Assembly (NCBI GenBank): GCA_027886175.1
Contig: JAJNNQ010000009.1
Span: 15,597,501-15,661,500 of the forward strand
Reading direction: 5' to 3'
Origin: Phylloscopus collybita
Lineage: Eukaryota > Chordata > Aves > Passeriformes > Phylloscopidae
Length of the DNA stretch: 64,000 bases
Shown: in pieces, positions 58,301 to 62,870 of the stretch
How the letters are laid out: the number at the start of each line of letters is the position of its first letter
Position numbering within the stretch: the stretch's first letter is position 1
The notes under the pieces: model-generated
Seen by the model: only the letters and a program-made list of their open reading frames with translations
What the model was told of the DNA's origin: nothing
Databases searched by the model: none
Position numbers and translations under genes: made by a program

Positions 58301-61300
58301 ACGACTCAGGTAATGACAGTGTAATCACACTTTGCAATACAAGTGGCTTCTTGCAATATCAGTGACATTTTGCTTTGAAACTTTTGAAACTTAAATTTGT
58401 GTCATAAATGGAAAAATTGCACAGATATTTGGTAGTTTAAGTAAGTATGCATATGAGCTTCTTAATGGGTGCAGTTTGATGTGATTTATTTAGCAGCTGG
58501 GCGAAAACCGTAACAAATTTAAGATGTTTCCTAACAGCAATCTAGCTAAATGCATCTTTGAAAAGCTCTGGACATTAACCCAGGCAAATACTCTGGCTTG
58601 TAAATCCTAATACTTTTTTAAGTGCAAACACTGATACTCCTATGCTCCTATGAGGATATGTGCTTAAGCAAAGTTGTTTGCAGAGCAGTAAGCCTCCTGA
58701 TTCAGAAATACAATTCTTTACTGAGTACATTTGTTTATTTTCTAAATATTTTTCCCTTTGTTTATTTAGATTTCTGTTCTAATAACATACATAGCAGGTA
58801 AATAATATTCTCAACAAATAATAAGCTTCATGGGCTTTTCTTCAGGGGACTTACACATCCTCTTCCAAAAAACAAAGTAATGGCTAACAGCCAACATTCA
58901 AACATGTGTCCACCATCATCATTTGAGTTTGCACCACGAATCACCACAGCAACAGATATTTTATCTCCAGCTCCTATTACAAGAGCACAGTGCATTCCTC
59001 ACTTAAATGTGCAACATGGCAATGGCCGCAATATCTACTGAAATAAAGAGCATGGCAGACAAACCAGTTACGTTCACCCTGTTTTGCTATCTTGAAACCA
59101 AAAGCATCTCATCTGTCTGCTTAACCTACAAAGGTCAGAGCCATCAATGGTGTTCATGTAGATACATCTTCAATTTGCATATTATATAATGCTAGGAAAG
59201 AAGTCCCTTCCTTAGCGATAAATGAACTTGAATTCACTTTGGACTTTGACCTAAATGCCCCATAAAGCAACAGCTAGTTCTACCTGGATCGTAAAAGAAA
59301 ACGAATTTACAGTACTGCCAGAAATCCCACACATTACTTAACTCTCCCATAAACATGTTTCCATACTTTAATACTCCTCTTTCCGTGTCTGCTTTTCTTC
59401 CTCAATCATGAAACAACCACGTCTGCTGCTCTTCCTCAGTCACAAAACAAACTTACTTTATCCCTTGAAAGTAAATTAGGATTTTTTTTTTTCCAAACTG
59501 AAGATTCTCATCATACTGACCTGAATTACTGGGACAAAAACGTGTTTCGTGGCAAACACAGCCCAAGGCATATCATAAATTGAGCCAGCCCAACTTGTAT
59601 CATCACTAACCGCTAACTACAGTGGTGTGCAAGAATGAAGGAACCTGGCCAGCATCCTCAGATGCTACTCACTTACTCTAATTTCGACTGTTTCTCTTAT
59701 TTTCTTGCTTTTTAGAGACTATTGTACTCAAAAGTATTTCATTAGGAAAAAAGAAATGGTAGACGGGCTAATGGCACAGCAGCTAATCTGCTGAAAATCT
59801 AAGAGTTTGACCAGTGATAAGGAAGAAATGAGTATTTCCCTAGTGCATATAATCACTTCATCTGCATCCTTCCTAACTCATTCAAAAACCAGTAAGTTAT
59901 ATAAAACTGTATAGGCCATTGTATTTAAAACTAGTTTGTGCAAAATAGAGTAAACATAGAAGAAAATTAACTGAATTAAAATGCAGCTGATATACACAAC
60001 AGTGATCTATTTTCAGCTACATATCTCTGCAGCAATCCAATAATCAAAAAAGATCTAATGGAAGTAGTACTTATCTTAATAGATGAATCCCACAAGAATC
60101 AAGATTCAAGAAAACTCAGGGCAGTTTGACTCTAATCAGACAACTATTTACCAAGTGCTGCAATTTTAAGTATCAGCTTGGGGAAAAAAAAAAAAGTCAT
60201 TTTTGGGAAAAAAATTAGGTAACAATTAATCCAGGCACTTCTAATCAAGATATTAGTGAACTGGCATTTGGCAACAAACCCCACAGATTACCAACACTTT
60301 CTATCTATGTTAACATAGATCTGATAATAATAATTTAAAAAAAAAAAAAAAAACAAAAAACCAAAAACAAACAAACAAACAAAAAAAACCCCCACAAGAA
60401 CAAAAACTACAAAACAAAACCTCTGAGAGAATGGAAAGCCATGCCTTAAGAGTCAACAAATATGCAAGATTCTGAACCTGAACACTACAGTTAGGGTCCA
60501 CTCTCTTGGAAAAAGGAGGTCACTGGTTTAATAATCCTTGTCTTAACTTTAAGCAAAATTTTGAAGTGAATGTTCATTAAATTGTATCAACACAGTTATG
60601 GTATTTCCTACAAATAACAATGAAAAAATGACATCATTTCTTGTGTCTACTAACAAGTTTAAACCAGAAAAATAAATGTTTCAGAAGTCATGAACTTCAA
60701 AAGGTGCTTAATTGAAAGCTACTAATTAACACATGTAGATATGTTCTATACTGAAGGAGTTTGAAAAGCAAGATGAAAGATGAACCATTCTTCCAAATTC
60801 TTCTGTCACTGCAATGATTAACAAAGATCCACTCACAGCAAGGCTGCTGTGTTTGGTATCTGCTTGTCTTTCACAGCAATCATAGCTGTGATTCAAGTTT
60901 TTTGAACCAAAACAACCCTACAGTGAACTTCAGCATATAAGTAGATATTTGTATGGTTGATATCAAAATTTTTATGGATAATACCATACTCATAACATTT
61001 AATCAGCTGCAAAGCATTTGCGGCTAACAAAGACTAAAAGATATCTCCTCATCAAACTACTGTCACTTCTATTTTTGCTTTGTTTTCTACTTCACAAACG
61101 TCACATAGTAATATCTATAATCACTTCTCACAGGTAATTTAGAAATATTGTCTGAATCCTTGCAGACTTCCAAGCAAGTACAACTATTTTAGCCTTATTC
61201 AGCTCCCATTTTTGCTTTCCCTTTATTCACGGGTCCATGCATCTGCTGCGTTCACACTTCACTAAGACTTCTGGAAGAACACCCTTCCTTGGTGTTCCAG

Positions 61301-62427
61301 TGCTGTCAGCATTCACAACAGCAGCAGACTGTCGTTCTCACGACAGTACATTCTGTAACTTTTTAAATGTCGGATAAAGGGTAGATCTTTCAAACCCGTG
61401 ATTTCCAGTTAAGTAGATAAATAACTTAAACTAGATCCATATTTCAGTTCCTTTTTATTGACTTTCTTGCACACTACTTGGTTGCACTTGAGTCTTCCCA
61501 TGGTAGCACAGGCACAAAAAGCCTCTCTAAAGAAAGTGCAAAGATTGCACTTTTGGGACCATCCACTGGTGAGATCCAATGCTGAGTGATCTTGCCCGTG
61601 GCCAGAGGGACTGAACCAGTTGATCTTGAGATCTCCCTATAAACTTCTTTGCTAGAGTGATCCGGTAATGTCTCGGGGAAGAAAACAACTCGCAAAGCCT
61701 CCCTCTACATGTGCACTTACGTCTAAGTAAGTGGCAACACATTTTGTTACATTGGATTAAGTTGCATATCCTGTTTGAAACTTGTTATTCAAATGGATAA
61801 GCAGGGATTGCCTCCGCACAAAAACATCCCGCCTACTGAGGGATGAAGGAGGGAGAGTTGGGGATGCTGTTCCACGGGGTGAGCGGAGGCACGGGAGGAG
61901 CTCCACGGGACGGTGCCTCCCCACCGGTGAGTTACGGGGCACTTGGCCCCCTTCTAAAATTACCATGCCGGGAAACTACCGGAAAACATGGAAAGTACAT
62001 CCGCCCTCGGGGCTTTCTCCAGTAGTAGAGGGGAGTCACCTACTCTCCCACTGACCCCACCTCACCCCATTTCACCTCAGACCGGCGCTCCCACTCCTCC
62101 TCCGCCCCGTCCACGTCGCACCGAGGCTGCCCCCCCCCCCCCCCCACGCGGGGACGGTACTCACAGGGTGACCGTCCGGTTGGGCAGCGCCTCGGGCGGC
62201 AGGACCTGAGCGAGCTCCAGGTTACTACAAACTACCTTGACCTCCGCCGGGCCGCCCGCCGCCGCTTTGCCGGCGCTCTTGGGACGCCCGTCGTACTTAC
62301 AGCCCGGAGGAAGCGCGGCACCGCCGCCGCCCAGCACGGCCAGCAGCAGCAGCGCGGGCAGGAGCCGCGCCGGGCGGCGTCGGCGGCGCGGCGGGCGGCA
62401 GAGAGAGCGGCGGCCCGGGGGCAGCAT
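9082..62427 (-). CDS. ADGRA3: ADGRA3 (GPR125) adhesion GPCR, complete 19-exon coding region
   Basis: An orphan adhesion GPCR of subfamily A, a plasma-membrane protein linked by published work to planar cell polarity and Dishevelled/Dlg partners. Joined exons give 3966 nt, or 1321 residues plus a TAG stop. Domain order: signal peptide (about 1-39), LRR N-cap (43-87), four LRRs (88-183), LRR C-cap (184-237), Ig-like domain (about 246-345, Cys266 and Cys326), hormone-receptor domain (about 347-420), GAIN region with GPS (431-744), seven helices (about 761-1047), and a tail of about 274 residues ending ETTV. Identity rests on near-complete agreement with the human protein as I remember it, across every exon. 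All 18 introns are GT-AG, and no frameshift or internal stop was found. The coordinates span the introns; exons are listed separately. Expression is probably driven by the CpG island around exon 1. Confidence 0.97.
10325..10511 (-). other. ADGRA3 intron 18 (187 bp)
   Basis: A short GT-AG intron, phase 2, splitting Tyr908. Nothing else is seen in it. Confidence 0.93.
10512..10607 (-). CDS. ADGRA3: ADGRA3 exon 18: transmembrane helix 4
   Basis: A 96-nt exon, phase 2-2, coding residues 876-907. It holds helix 4 ([19 protein letters not shown]) and the start of the second extracellular loop ([12 protein letters not shown]). Codon 908 (Tyr) is split TA/T with exon 19. The donor is GTAAGT. Confidence 0.95.
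10608..12741 (-). other. ADGRA3 intron 17 (2134 bp)
   Basis: A GT-AG intron, phase 2. It contains the only clearly T/G-rich low-complexity tract on the plus strand inside the gene (about 11047-11090). It also holds a 132-codon minus-strand ORF (11665-12063) with no recognisable features, judged to be chance. Confidence 0.9.
11047..11090 (+). repeat. T/G-rich low-complexity tract
   Basis: GTTTTGTTTTG-type sequence followed by T-rich DNA. Its orientation is opposite to the other low-complexity tracts in this gene. Confidence 0.8.
12742..12887 (-). CDS. ADGRA3: ADGRA3 exon 17: transmembrane helix 3 and proline-rich loop 2
   Basis: A 146-nt exon (phase 0 in, phase 2 out) coding residues 828-875. 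Helix 3 is [19 protein letters not shown]. The second intracellular loop is [13 protein letters not shown] followed by an acidic and polyproline stretch, [14 protein letters not shown], with five Pro at 867-871. The acceptor is TTTTAAG and the donor GTGAGT. Confidence 0.95.
12888..14142 (-). other. ADGRA3 intron 16 (1255 bp)
   Basis: A GT-AG intron, phase 0. It contains an antisense CR1 fragment at about 13778-14010. Nothing else is recognised. Confidence 0.93.
13778..14010 (+). mobile_element. CR1 LINE 3' fragment, antisense to ADGRA3
   Basis: Diverged CR1 sequence. Landmarks in order are GTGTAGTGATAGGA, TTTTTCACAATGAGGATGA, GCACAGGTTGCCCAGA, ATGCCCCATCTCTGGAAG, GGGGCTCTGAGCAATCTGAT and CTAGTTGAAGATGTC, then TGAACTAGATGACTT. 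The last few dozen bases of the usual CR1 end are missing or too degraded to see. Confidence 0.85.
14143..14266 (-). CDS. ADGRA3: ADGRA3 exon 16: transmembrane helix 2
   Basis: A 124-nt exon (phase 2 in, phase 0 out) coding residues 786-827. It reads [16 protein letters not shown], typical of adhesion GPCR helix 2, then LTCVVFIGG. The first extracellular loop follows, ending ASICQA with the conserved Cys at the top of helix 3. The donor is GTGAGT. Confidence 0.95.
14267..14809 (-). other. ADGRA3 intron 15 (543 bp)
   Basis: A GT-AG intron, phase 2, between the exons for helices 1 and 2. AT-rich; nothing else is seen. Confidence 0.93.
14810..14934 (-). CDS. ADGRA3: ADGRA3 exon 15: transmembrane helix 1
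   Basis: A 125-nt exon (phase 0 in, phase 2 out) coding residues 745-785. It holds the short linker [17 protein letters not shown] and then a hydrophobic helix at about 761-783 ([18 protein letters not shown]). It ends at YIYHH on the cytoplasmic side. The donor is GTAGGA. Confidence 0.95.
14935..19672 (-). other. ADGRA3 intron 14 (4738 bp)
   Basis: A GT-AG intron, phase 0, separating the GAIN/GPS exon from the first transmembrane exon. It contains an old antisense CR1 at about 15295-16125. The rest (16126-19672) is AT-rich with nothing recognised. Confidence 0.93.
15295..16125 (+). mobile_element. Old CR1 LINE, end of ORF2 and 3'UTR, antisense to ADGRA3
   Basis: A longer, strongly diverged CR1 copy of about 830 bp. 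Recognisable landmarks in CR1 order are CCTCAGCAAGTCTGGAGATG, the stretch GGATCTGCATCTGGAATGGA, and the run from ACCTGAGTCAG to GTGAGCACTG. The 3' end region has TGACCTGGAGCAGTAAG and CCAGTTCCTACCAGACTG, closing at TTATTCTATGATT near 16120. No usable reading frame remains. Boundaries are approximate. Confidence 0.7.
19673..19881 (-). CDS. ADGRA3: ADGRA3 exon 14: end of GAIN region with degenerate GPS
   Basis: A 209-nt exon (phase 1 in, phase 0 out) coding residues 675-744. The GPS fold is recognisable from W704, W715, C720, C734 and NYAVLM at 739-744. The residues needed for autoproteolysis are altered: the His of the canonical His-Leu-Ser/Thr site is Ser736 (SLS at 736-738). Of the four usual GPS Cys, the first and third positions are Ala702 and Ile732. 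The human protein, as I recall it, shares the SLS. The donor is GTATGA. Confidence 0.95.
19882..20028 (-). other. ADGRA3 intron 13 (147 bp)
   Basis: The shortest intron of the gene, GT-AG, phase 1, between two GAIN exons. Nothing else is seen. Confidence 0.93.
20029..20242 (-). CDS. ADGRA3: ADGRA3 exon 13: GAIN region
   Basis: A 214-nt exon (phase 0 in, phase 1 out) coding residues 604-674. It opens [16 protein letters not shown] basic patch follows (KQKREIRP), then [18 protein letters not shown] and [16 protein letters not shown]. The two dibasic sites (QKRE, GKRR) could be protease-sensitive, but that is inference only. The donor is GTTAGT. Confidence 0.95.
20243..21328 (-). other. ADGRA3 intron 12 (1086 bp)
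   Basis: A GT-AG intron, phase 0. It holds a short TA/TG alternating stretch at about 20828-20888. Nothing else is recognised. Confidence 0.92.
21329..21532 (-). CDS. ADGRA3: ADGRA3 exon 12: GAIN region
   Basis: A 204-nt exon, phase 0-0, coding residues 536-603. It runs from [13 protein letters not shown] through [13 protein letters not shown] and [15 protein letters not shown] to SSLALK. It contains an NVS glycosylation site. The donor is GTAGGA. Confidence 0.95.
21533..21809 (-). other. ADGRA3 intron 11 (277 bp)
   Basis: A GT-AG intron, phase 0, with a small (AAAT)n stretch at about 21783-21799. Confidence 0.93.
21810..21971 (-). CDS. ADGRA3: ADGRA3 exon 11: GAIN region
   Basis: A 162-nt exon, phase 0-0, coding residues 482-535. 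It runs from [14 protein letters not shown] through [14 protein letters not shown] to GAQVYST. The acceptor is TGTTAG and the donor GTAAGC. Because both flanking phases are 0, skipping it would keep the frame. Confidence 0.95.
22888..22980. repeat. Perfect 21-bp direct repeats flanking an AT-rich palindromic core
   Basis: The same 21 bases (beginning ATTACTAATAA and ending CAAGAGA) occur at 22888-22908 and 22960-22980. Between them lie 51 bp of almost pure A/T with nested inverted repeats (ATATTAATAT-type). It could be a local duplication or a very small insertion with a target duplication. Confidence 0.85.
23707..23739 (+). repeat. A/C-rich low-complexity tract
   Basis: A runs broken by C or CC. 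It is T/G-rich in the gene sense. Confidence 0.85.
24512..24661 (-). CDS. ADGRA3: ADGRA3 exon 10: start of GAIN region
   Basis: A 150-nt exon, phase 0-0, coding residues 432-481 ([14 protein letters not shown] to GRFAEKYKE). It is helical in character and matches the N-terminal GAIN subdomain A. One N-glycosylation site (NLT) and one NFS are present. The last residues (AEKYKE) differ from the TKEEKSKE I recall for human, the least conserved stretch of the ectodomain here. The donor is GTAACT. Confidence 0.93.
24662..27732 (-). other. ADGRA3 intron 9 (3071 bp)
   Basis: A GT-AG intron, phase 0. It contains a 38-bp tandem duplication (26941-27016). Overlapping ORFs of 81-109 codons on both strands at 24767-25109 have no recognisable features. 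Confidence 0.92.
26941..27016 (+). repeat. Two tandem copies of a 38-bp A/C-rich unit
   Basis: Copies at 26941-26978 and 26979-27016 differ at one base (C to T), so they agree at 37 of 38 positions. The unit starts CTAACCACCAAACCAACTC. The near identity points to a recent duplication, and such a repeat may vary in copy number between individuals. Confidence 0.95.
27733..27934 (-). CDS. ADGRA3: ADGRA3 exon 9: hormone-receptor-like (HRM) domain
   Basis: A 202-nt exon (phase 2 in, phase 0 out) coding residues 364-431. It opens [14 protein letters not shown]. The HRM signature [19 protein letters not shown] and DYSRC follows, then TRVLYMFNQ. In human the second of these includes QDERKAWRRC; the bird version differs only at scattered residues. 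The donor is GTAATT. Confidence 0.95.
27935..34600 (-). other. ADGRA3 intron 8 (6666 bp)
   Basis: A GT-AG intron, phase 2, between the two exons that encode the HRM domain. It is AT-rich with a pyrimidine-rich plus-strand stretch at about 31300-31410. No repeat family, RNA gene or coding exon is recognised. Confidence 0.92.
34601..34765 (-). CDS. ADGRA3: ADGRA3 exon 8: second part of Ig-like domain, start of HRM
   Basis: A 165-nt exon, phase 2-2, coding residues 309-363. It has the strand F Cys326 in GNWGCHVQT, which pairs with Cys266 of exon 7. An N-glycosylation site (NNT) follows, then [12 protein letters not shown], the start of the hormone-receptor-like domain. The donor is GTTAGT. Confidence 0.95.
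34766..35697 (-). other. ADGRA3 intron 7 (932 bp)
   Basis: A GT-AG intron, phase 2, splitting the Ig-like domain between its two Cys. Nothing else is recognised. Confidence 0.93.
35698..35911 (-). CDS. ADGRA3: ADGRA3 exon 7: first part of Ig-like domain
   Basis: A 214-nt exon (phase 1 in, phase 2 out) coding residues 238-308. It carries the first Ig half: the linker [10 protein letters not shown], the strand B Cys266 in LPFQCMAS, and the core Trp279 in VLWYQDGK. The donor is GTGAAT, the weakest-looking in the gene. Read-through into intron 7 meets an in-frame TGA immediately, so retention would cut the protein inside the Ig domain. Confidence 0.95.
35912..36795 (-). other. ADGRA3 intron 6 (884 bp)
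   Basis: A GT-AG intron, phase 1, between the LRR C-cap and the Ig-like domain. Nothing else is recognised. Confidence 0.93.
36796..36956 (-). CDS. ADGRA3: ADGRA3 exon 6: LRR C-terminal cap
   Basis: A 161-nt exon (phase 2 in, phase 1 out) coding residues 184-237. It has the Cys pattern of an LRRCT cap: [13 protein letters not shown], then CAYPKSL, then a last Cys in ELLTC. An N-glycosylation site (NIT) is present. The cap closes the LRR solenoid and leads into the Ig-like domain. The donor is GTAAGC. Confidence 0.95.
36957..38353 (-). other. ADGRA3 intron 5 (1397 bp)
   Basis: A GT-AG intron, phase 2, after LRR 4. Nothing else is recognised. Confidence 0.93.
38354..38425 (-). CDS. ADGRA3: ADGRA3 exon 5: leucine-rich repeat 4
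   Basis: A 72-nt, phase 2-2 exon coding the fourth LRR (residues 160-183), with core [14 protein letters not shown]. The acceptor is CTCAG and the donor GTAAGT. Confidence 0.95.
38426..39311 (-). other. ADGRA3 intron 4 (886 bp)
   Basis: A GT-AG intron, phase 2, between LRRs 3 and 4. It has a short A run near 38650. Nothing else is recognised. Confidence 0.93.
39312..39383 (-). CDS. ADGRA3: ADGRA3 exon 4: leucine-rich repeat 3
   Basis: A 72-nt, phase 2-2 exon coding the third LRR (residues 136-159), with core [14 protein letters not shown]. Two AG dinucleotides lie side by side at the acceptor (TATAGAG). Reading frame and the 72-nt rule place the junction after the first AG. Confidence 0.95.
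39384..40556 (-). other. ADGRA3 intron 3 (1173 bp)
   Basis: A GT-AG intron, phase 2, between LRRs 2 and 3. It contains the TG(TA)nCA palindrome at 39717-39748. Confidence 0.93.
39717..39748. repeat. TG-(TA)10-CA compound microsatellite, near-palindromic
   Basis: TGTG, then ten TA units, then four CA units. The two ends are complementary, so the whole 32 bp can fold on itself. Probably polymorphic in length. Confidence 0.95.
40557..40628 (-). CDS. ADGRA3: ADGRA3 exon 3: leucine-rich repeat 2
   Basis: A 72-nt, phase 2-2 exon coding the second LRR (residues 112-135), with core [14 protein letters not shown]. The acceptor is CCACAG and the donor GTAAGT. Its size and phase match exons 2, 4 and 5. 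Confidence 0.95.
40731..40830 (+). repeat. A/C-rich low-complexity tract
   Basis: About 100 bp of A and C runs with few G or T. In the gene sense it is T/G-rich. Confidence 0.9.
42921..43130 (+). repeat. A/C-rich low-complexity tract with C24 homopolymer
   Basis: About 210 bp of CAAAA and CCAAAA-type sequence. It includes a run of 24 C at 43052-43075 and a run of seven C at about 43030-43036. The sense RNA would carry G24. Confidence 0.92.
44094..44840 (-). mobile_element. CR1 LINE, end of ORF2 and 3'UTR, same strand as ADGRA3
   Basis: About 750 bp of CR1, inserted in the gene-sense direction in intron 2. Translating the minus strand gives the typical CR1 ORF2 C-terminal landmarks: [16 protein letters not shown], then [11 protein letters not shown], then [11 protein letters not shown] (within 44289-44543). 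The CR1 3' portion follows towards lower coordinates, ending near 44094. A more upstream ORF2 segment shows in another frame (within 44510-44716), so the copy carries at least one frameshift and is dead. Confidence 0.88.
47579..47650 (-). CDS. ADGRA3: ADGRA3 exon 2: leucine-rich repeat 1
   Basis: A 72-nt exon coding one 24-residue LRR (residues 88-111), reading [14 protein letters not shown] around the repeat core. It is flanked by a TTTACAG acceptor and a GTAAGT donor. It enters and leaves in phase 2, so it is a symmetric module. It is separated from exon 1 by the largest intron, about 14.5 kb. LRRs of this type form the extracellular ligand-binding arc. Confidence 0.95.
48402..48470 (+). 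repeat. A/C-rich low-complexity tract
   Basis: Runs of A broken by CC and C. In the gene sense it is T/G-rich. Confidence 0.88.
48650..49915 (-). mobile_element. Ancient CR1-like LINE remnant with reverse-transcriptase traces
   Basis: The minus strand contains FEDWRIAN at about 49577-49600, matching the EDWRIAN block before the fingers of CR1/L3-type reverse transcriptases. It also contains PKAFDE at 49309-49326, matching the KAFD block of RT motif A. They lie about 275 nt apart, near the spacing expected in an intact enzyme, but in different frames. Nucleotide landmarks such as TTTGCTATCCTCCAGTC and AGAAATTTCATTCCCGAG also match the antisense of vertebrate CR1/L3 elements as I recall them. 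It is heavily decayed, and the boundaries are rough. Confidence 0.6.
58147..58217 (+). repeat. A/C-rich low-complexity tract
   Basis: A runs with CC and CCCC interruptions, then a (CAAA)n stretch. In the gene sense it is T/G-rich. Confidence 0.88.
60337..60420 (+). repeat. A17 run followed by A/C-rich tract
   Basis: An A homopolymer of about 17, then CAAA and CCAAAA-type sequence. In the gene sense it is T/G-rich. Confidence 0.88.
61277..61347. repeat. Two small perfect inverted repeats
   Basis: GAACACC at 61277-61283 pairs with GGTGTTC at 61291-61297 (7-bp stem, 7-nt loop). ACTGTCGT at 61328-61335 pairs with ACGACAGT at 61340-61347 (8-bp stem, 4-nt loop). Each could arise by chance in a window of this size. 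They lie about 500-900 bp inside intron 1, near the CpG island. Confidence 0.7.
62130..62145 (-). repeat. G16 homopolymer just inside intron 1
   Basis: Sixteen C on the plus strand, so sixteen G in the ADGRA3 pre-mRNA. It begins 20 nt downstream of the exon 1 splice junction. It could form a G-quadruplex, and it is a likely site of sequencing or assembly error. Confidence 0.9.
62165..62427 (-). CDS. ADGRA3: ADGRA3 exon 1: start codon, signal peptide, LRR N-cap
   Basis: Encodes residues 1-87 and two bases of codon 88. The start at 62425-62427 was chosen because the protein opens with MLPPGRR, which aligns with the human start, and a secretion signal follows at once. The signal has a long basic n-region (five Arg in a row at residues 14-18), then a hydrophobic core at about 22-38 ([11 protein letters not shown]). 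Two Cys (43 and 67) fit an LRR N-terminal cap, and an N-glycosylation site (NRT) lies at 83-85. The ATG has G at -3 and C at +4, a moderate Kozak context. The exon ends CT before GTGAGT, leaving phase 2. Confidence 0.95.
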
Positions 62428-62706
62428 GGCCGGGCCGTGCAGGACTCTGCTCCGCTCCTCCCGGCGACGGACGGGCCGGGCGGGAGAGAGGGAGGGAAGA
62501 AGGGGGCTCCGGTCCGCCCTGGCCTAGTCCCGCGGGGGTGGTGCCGCCGCCATGCGGTGCCGCGGGAGCGACGGGCGGGCGGGAGCCGTGACGGCCACGG
62601 CCGCCTTTGTGTGGCGCGGGTCGGGCCGAGCGCGGAGGCAGCAGCGCCGCCTCCCGCCGGGGCCGGACCCCGCGGCACCGAGCGCACCCGCCGGCCGCGG
62701 CCCCAC

Positions 62707-62717
62707 TGCGCAAGCGC
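62707..62717. promoter_or_regulatory. Second NRF1-like site (one mismatch)
   Basis: Reads TGCGCAAGCGC, one base from the NRF1 consensus. Its spacing of 32 bp (start to start) from the perfect site at 62739-62748 is about three helical turns. Confidence 0.35.
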
Positions 62718-62738
62718 CGCGGTGGCGGCCGTGCCCCC

Positions 62739-62748
62739 GCGCATGCGC
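62739..62748. promoter_or_regulatory. Palindromic NRF1-type site GCGCATGCGC
   Basis: A perfect palindromic core of the NRF1 consensus, about 310 bp upstream of the ADGRA3 start codon and inside the CpG island. A near-match lies 32 bp away at 62707-62717 (TGCGCAAGCGC). Paired NRF1 sites are common in CpG-island promoters. Function here is inferred. Confidence 0.5.
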
Positions 62749-62870
62749 GGCGTGGGGCCGAGGCCGGGGCAGCCGGGCCGGCGGAGCGTCCGTGCCGCAG
62801 TTTCCCACATGGGCACGGCTTGTGGGCTCTCGCATACTGCTCGGCCCTGTGACTCTCCGTGAGCCCTGTC

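Larger units (their letters stand above)
47651..62164 (-). other. ADGRA3 intron 1 (14514 bp)
   Basis: A GT-AG intron, phase 2, with donor GTGAGT. It contains A/C tracts (48402-48470, 58147-58217, 60337-60420), an old LINE remnant (about 48650-49915), two small perfect hairpins (61277-61347) and the 3' flank of the CpG island. Long first introns commonly hold enhancers, but none can be named from sequence alone. Stretches 49916-58146, 58218-60336 and 60421-61276 hold nothing I recognise. Confidence 0.93.
61840..62870. promoter_or_regulatory. CpG island and presumed ADGRA3 promoter
   Basis: A block of very high GC content with dense CpG in an otherwise AT-rich window, densest at about 62050-62850. 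It covers the first part of intron 1, exon 1, the 5'UTR and about 400 bp upstream. No TATA box is evident near the start. This is the usual broad-promoter architecture of widely expressed vertebrate genes. The transcription start cannot be fixed from sequence. Confidence 0.85.
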
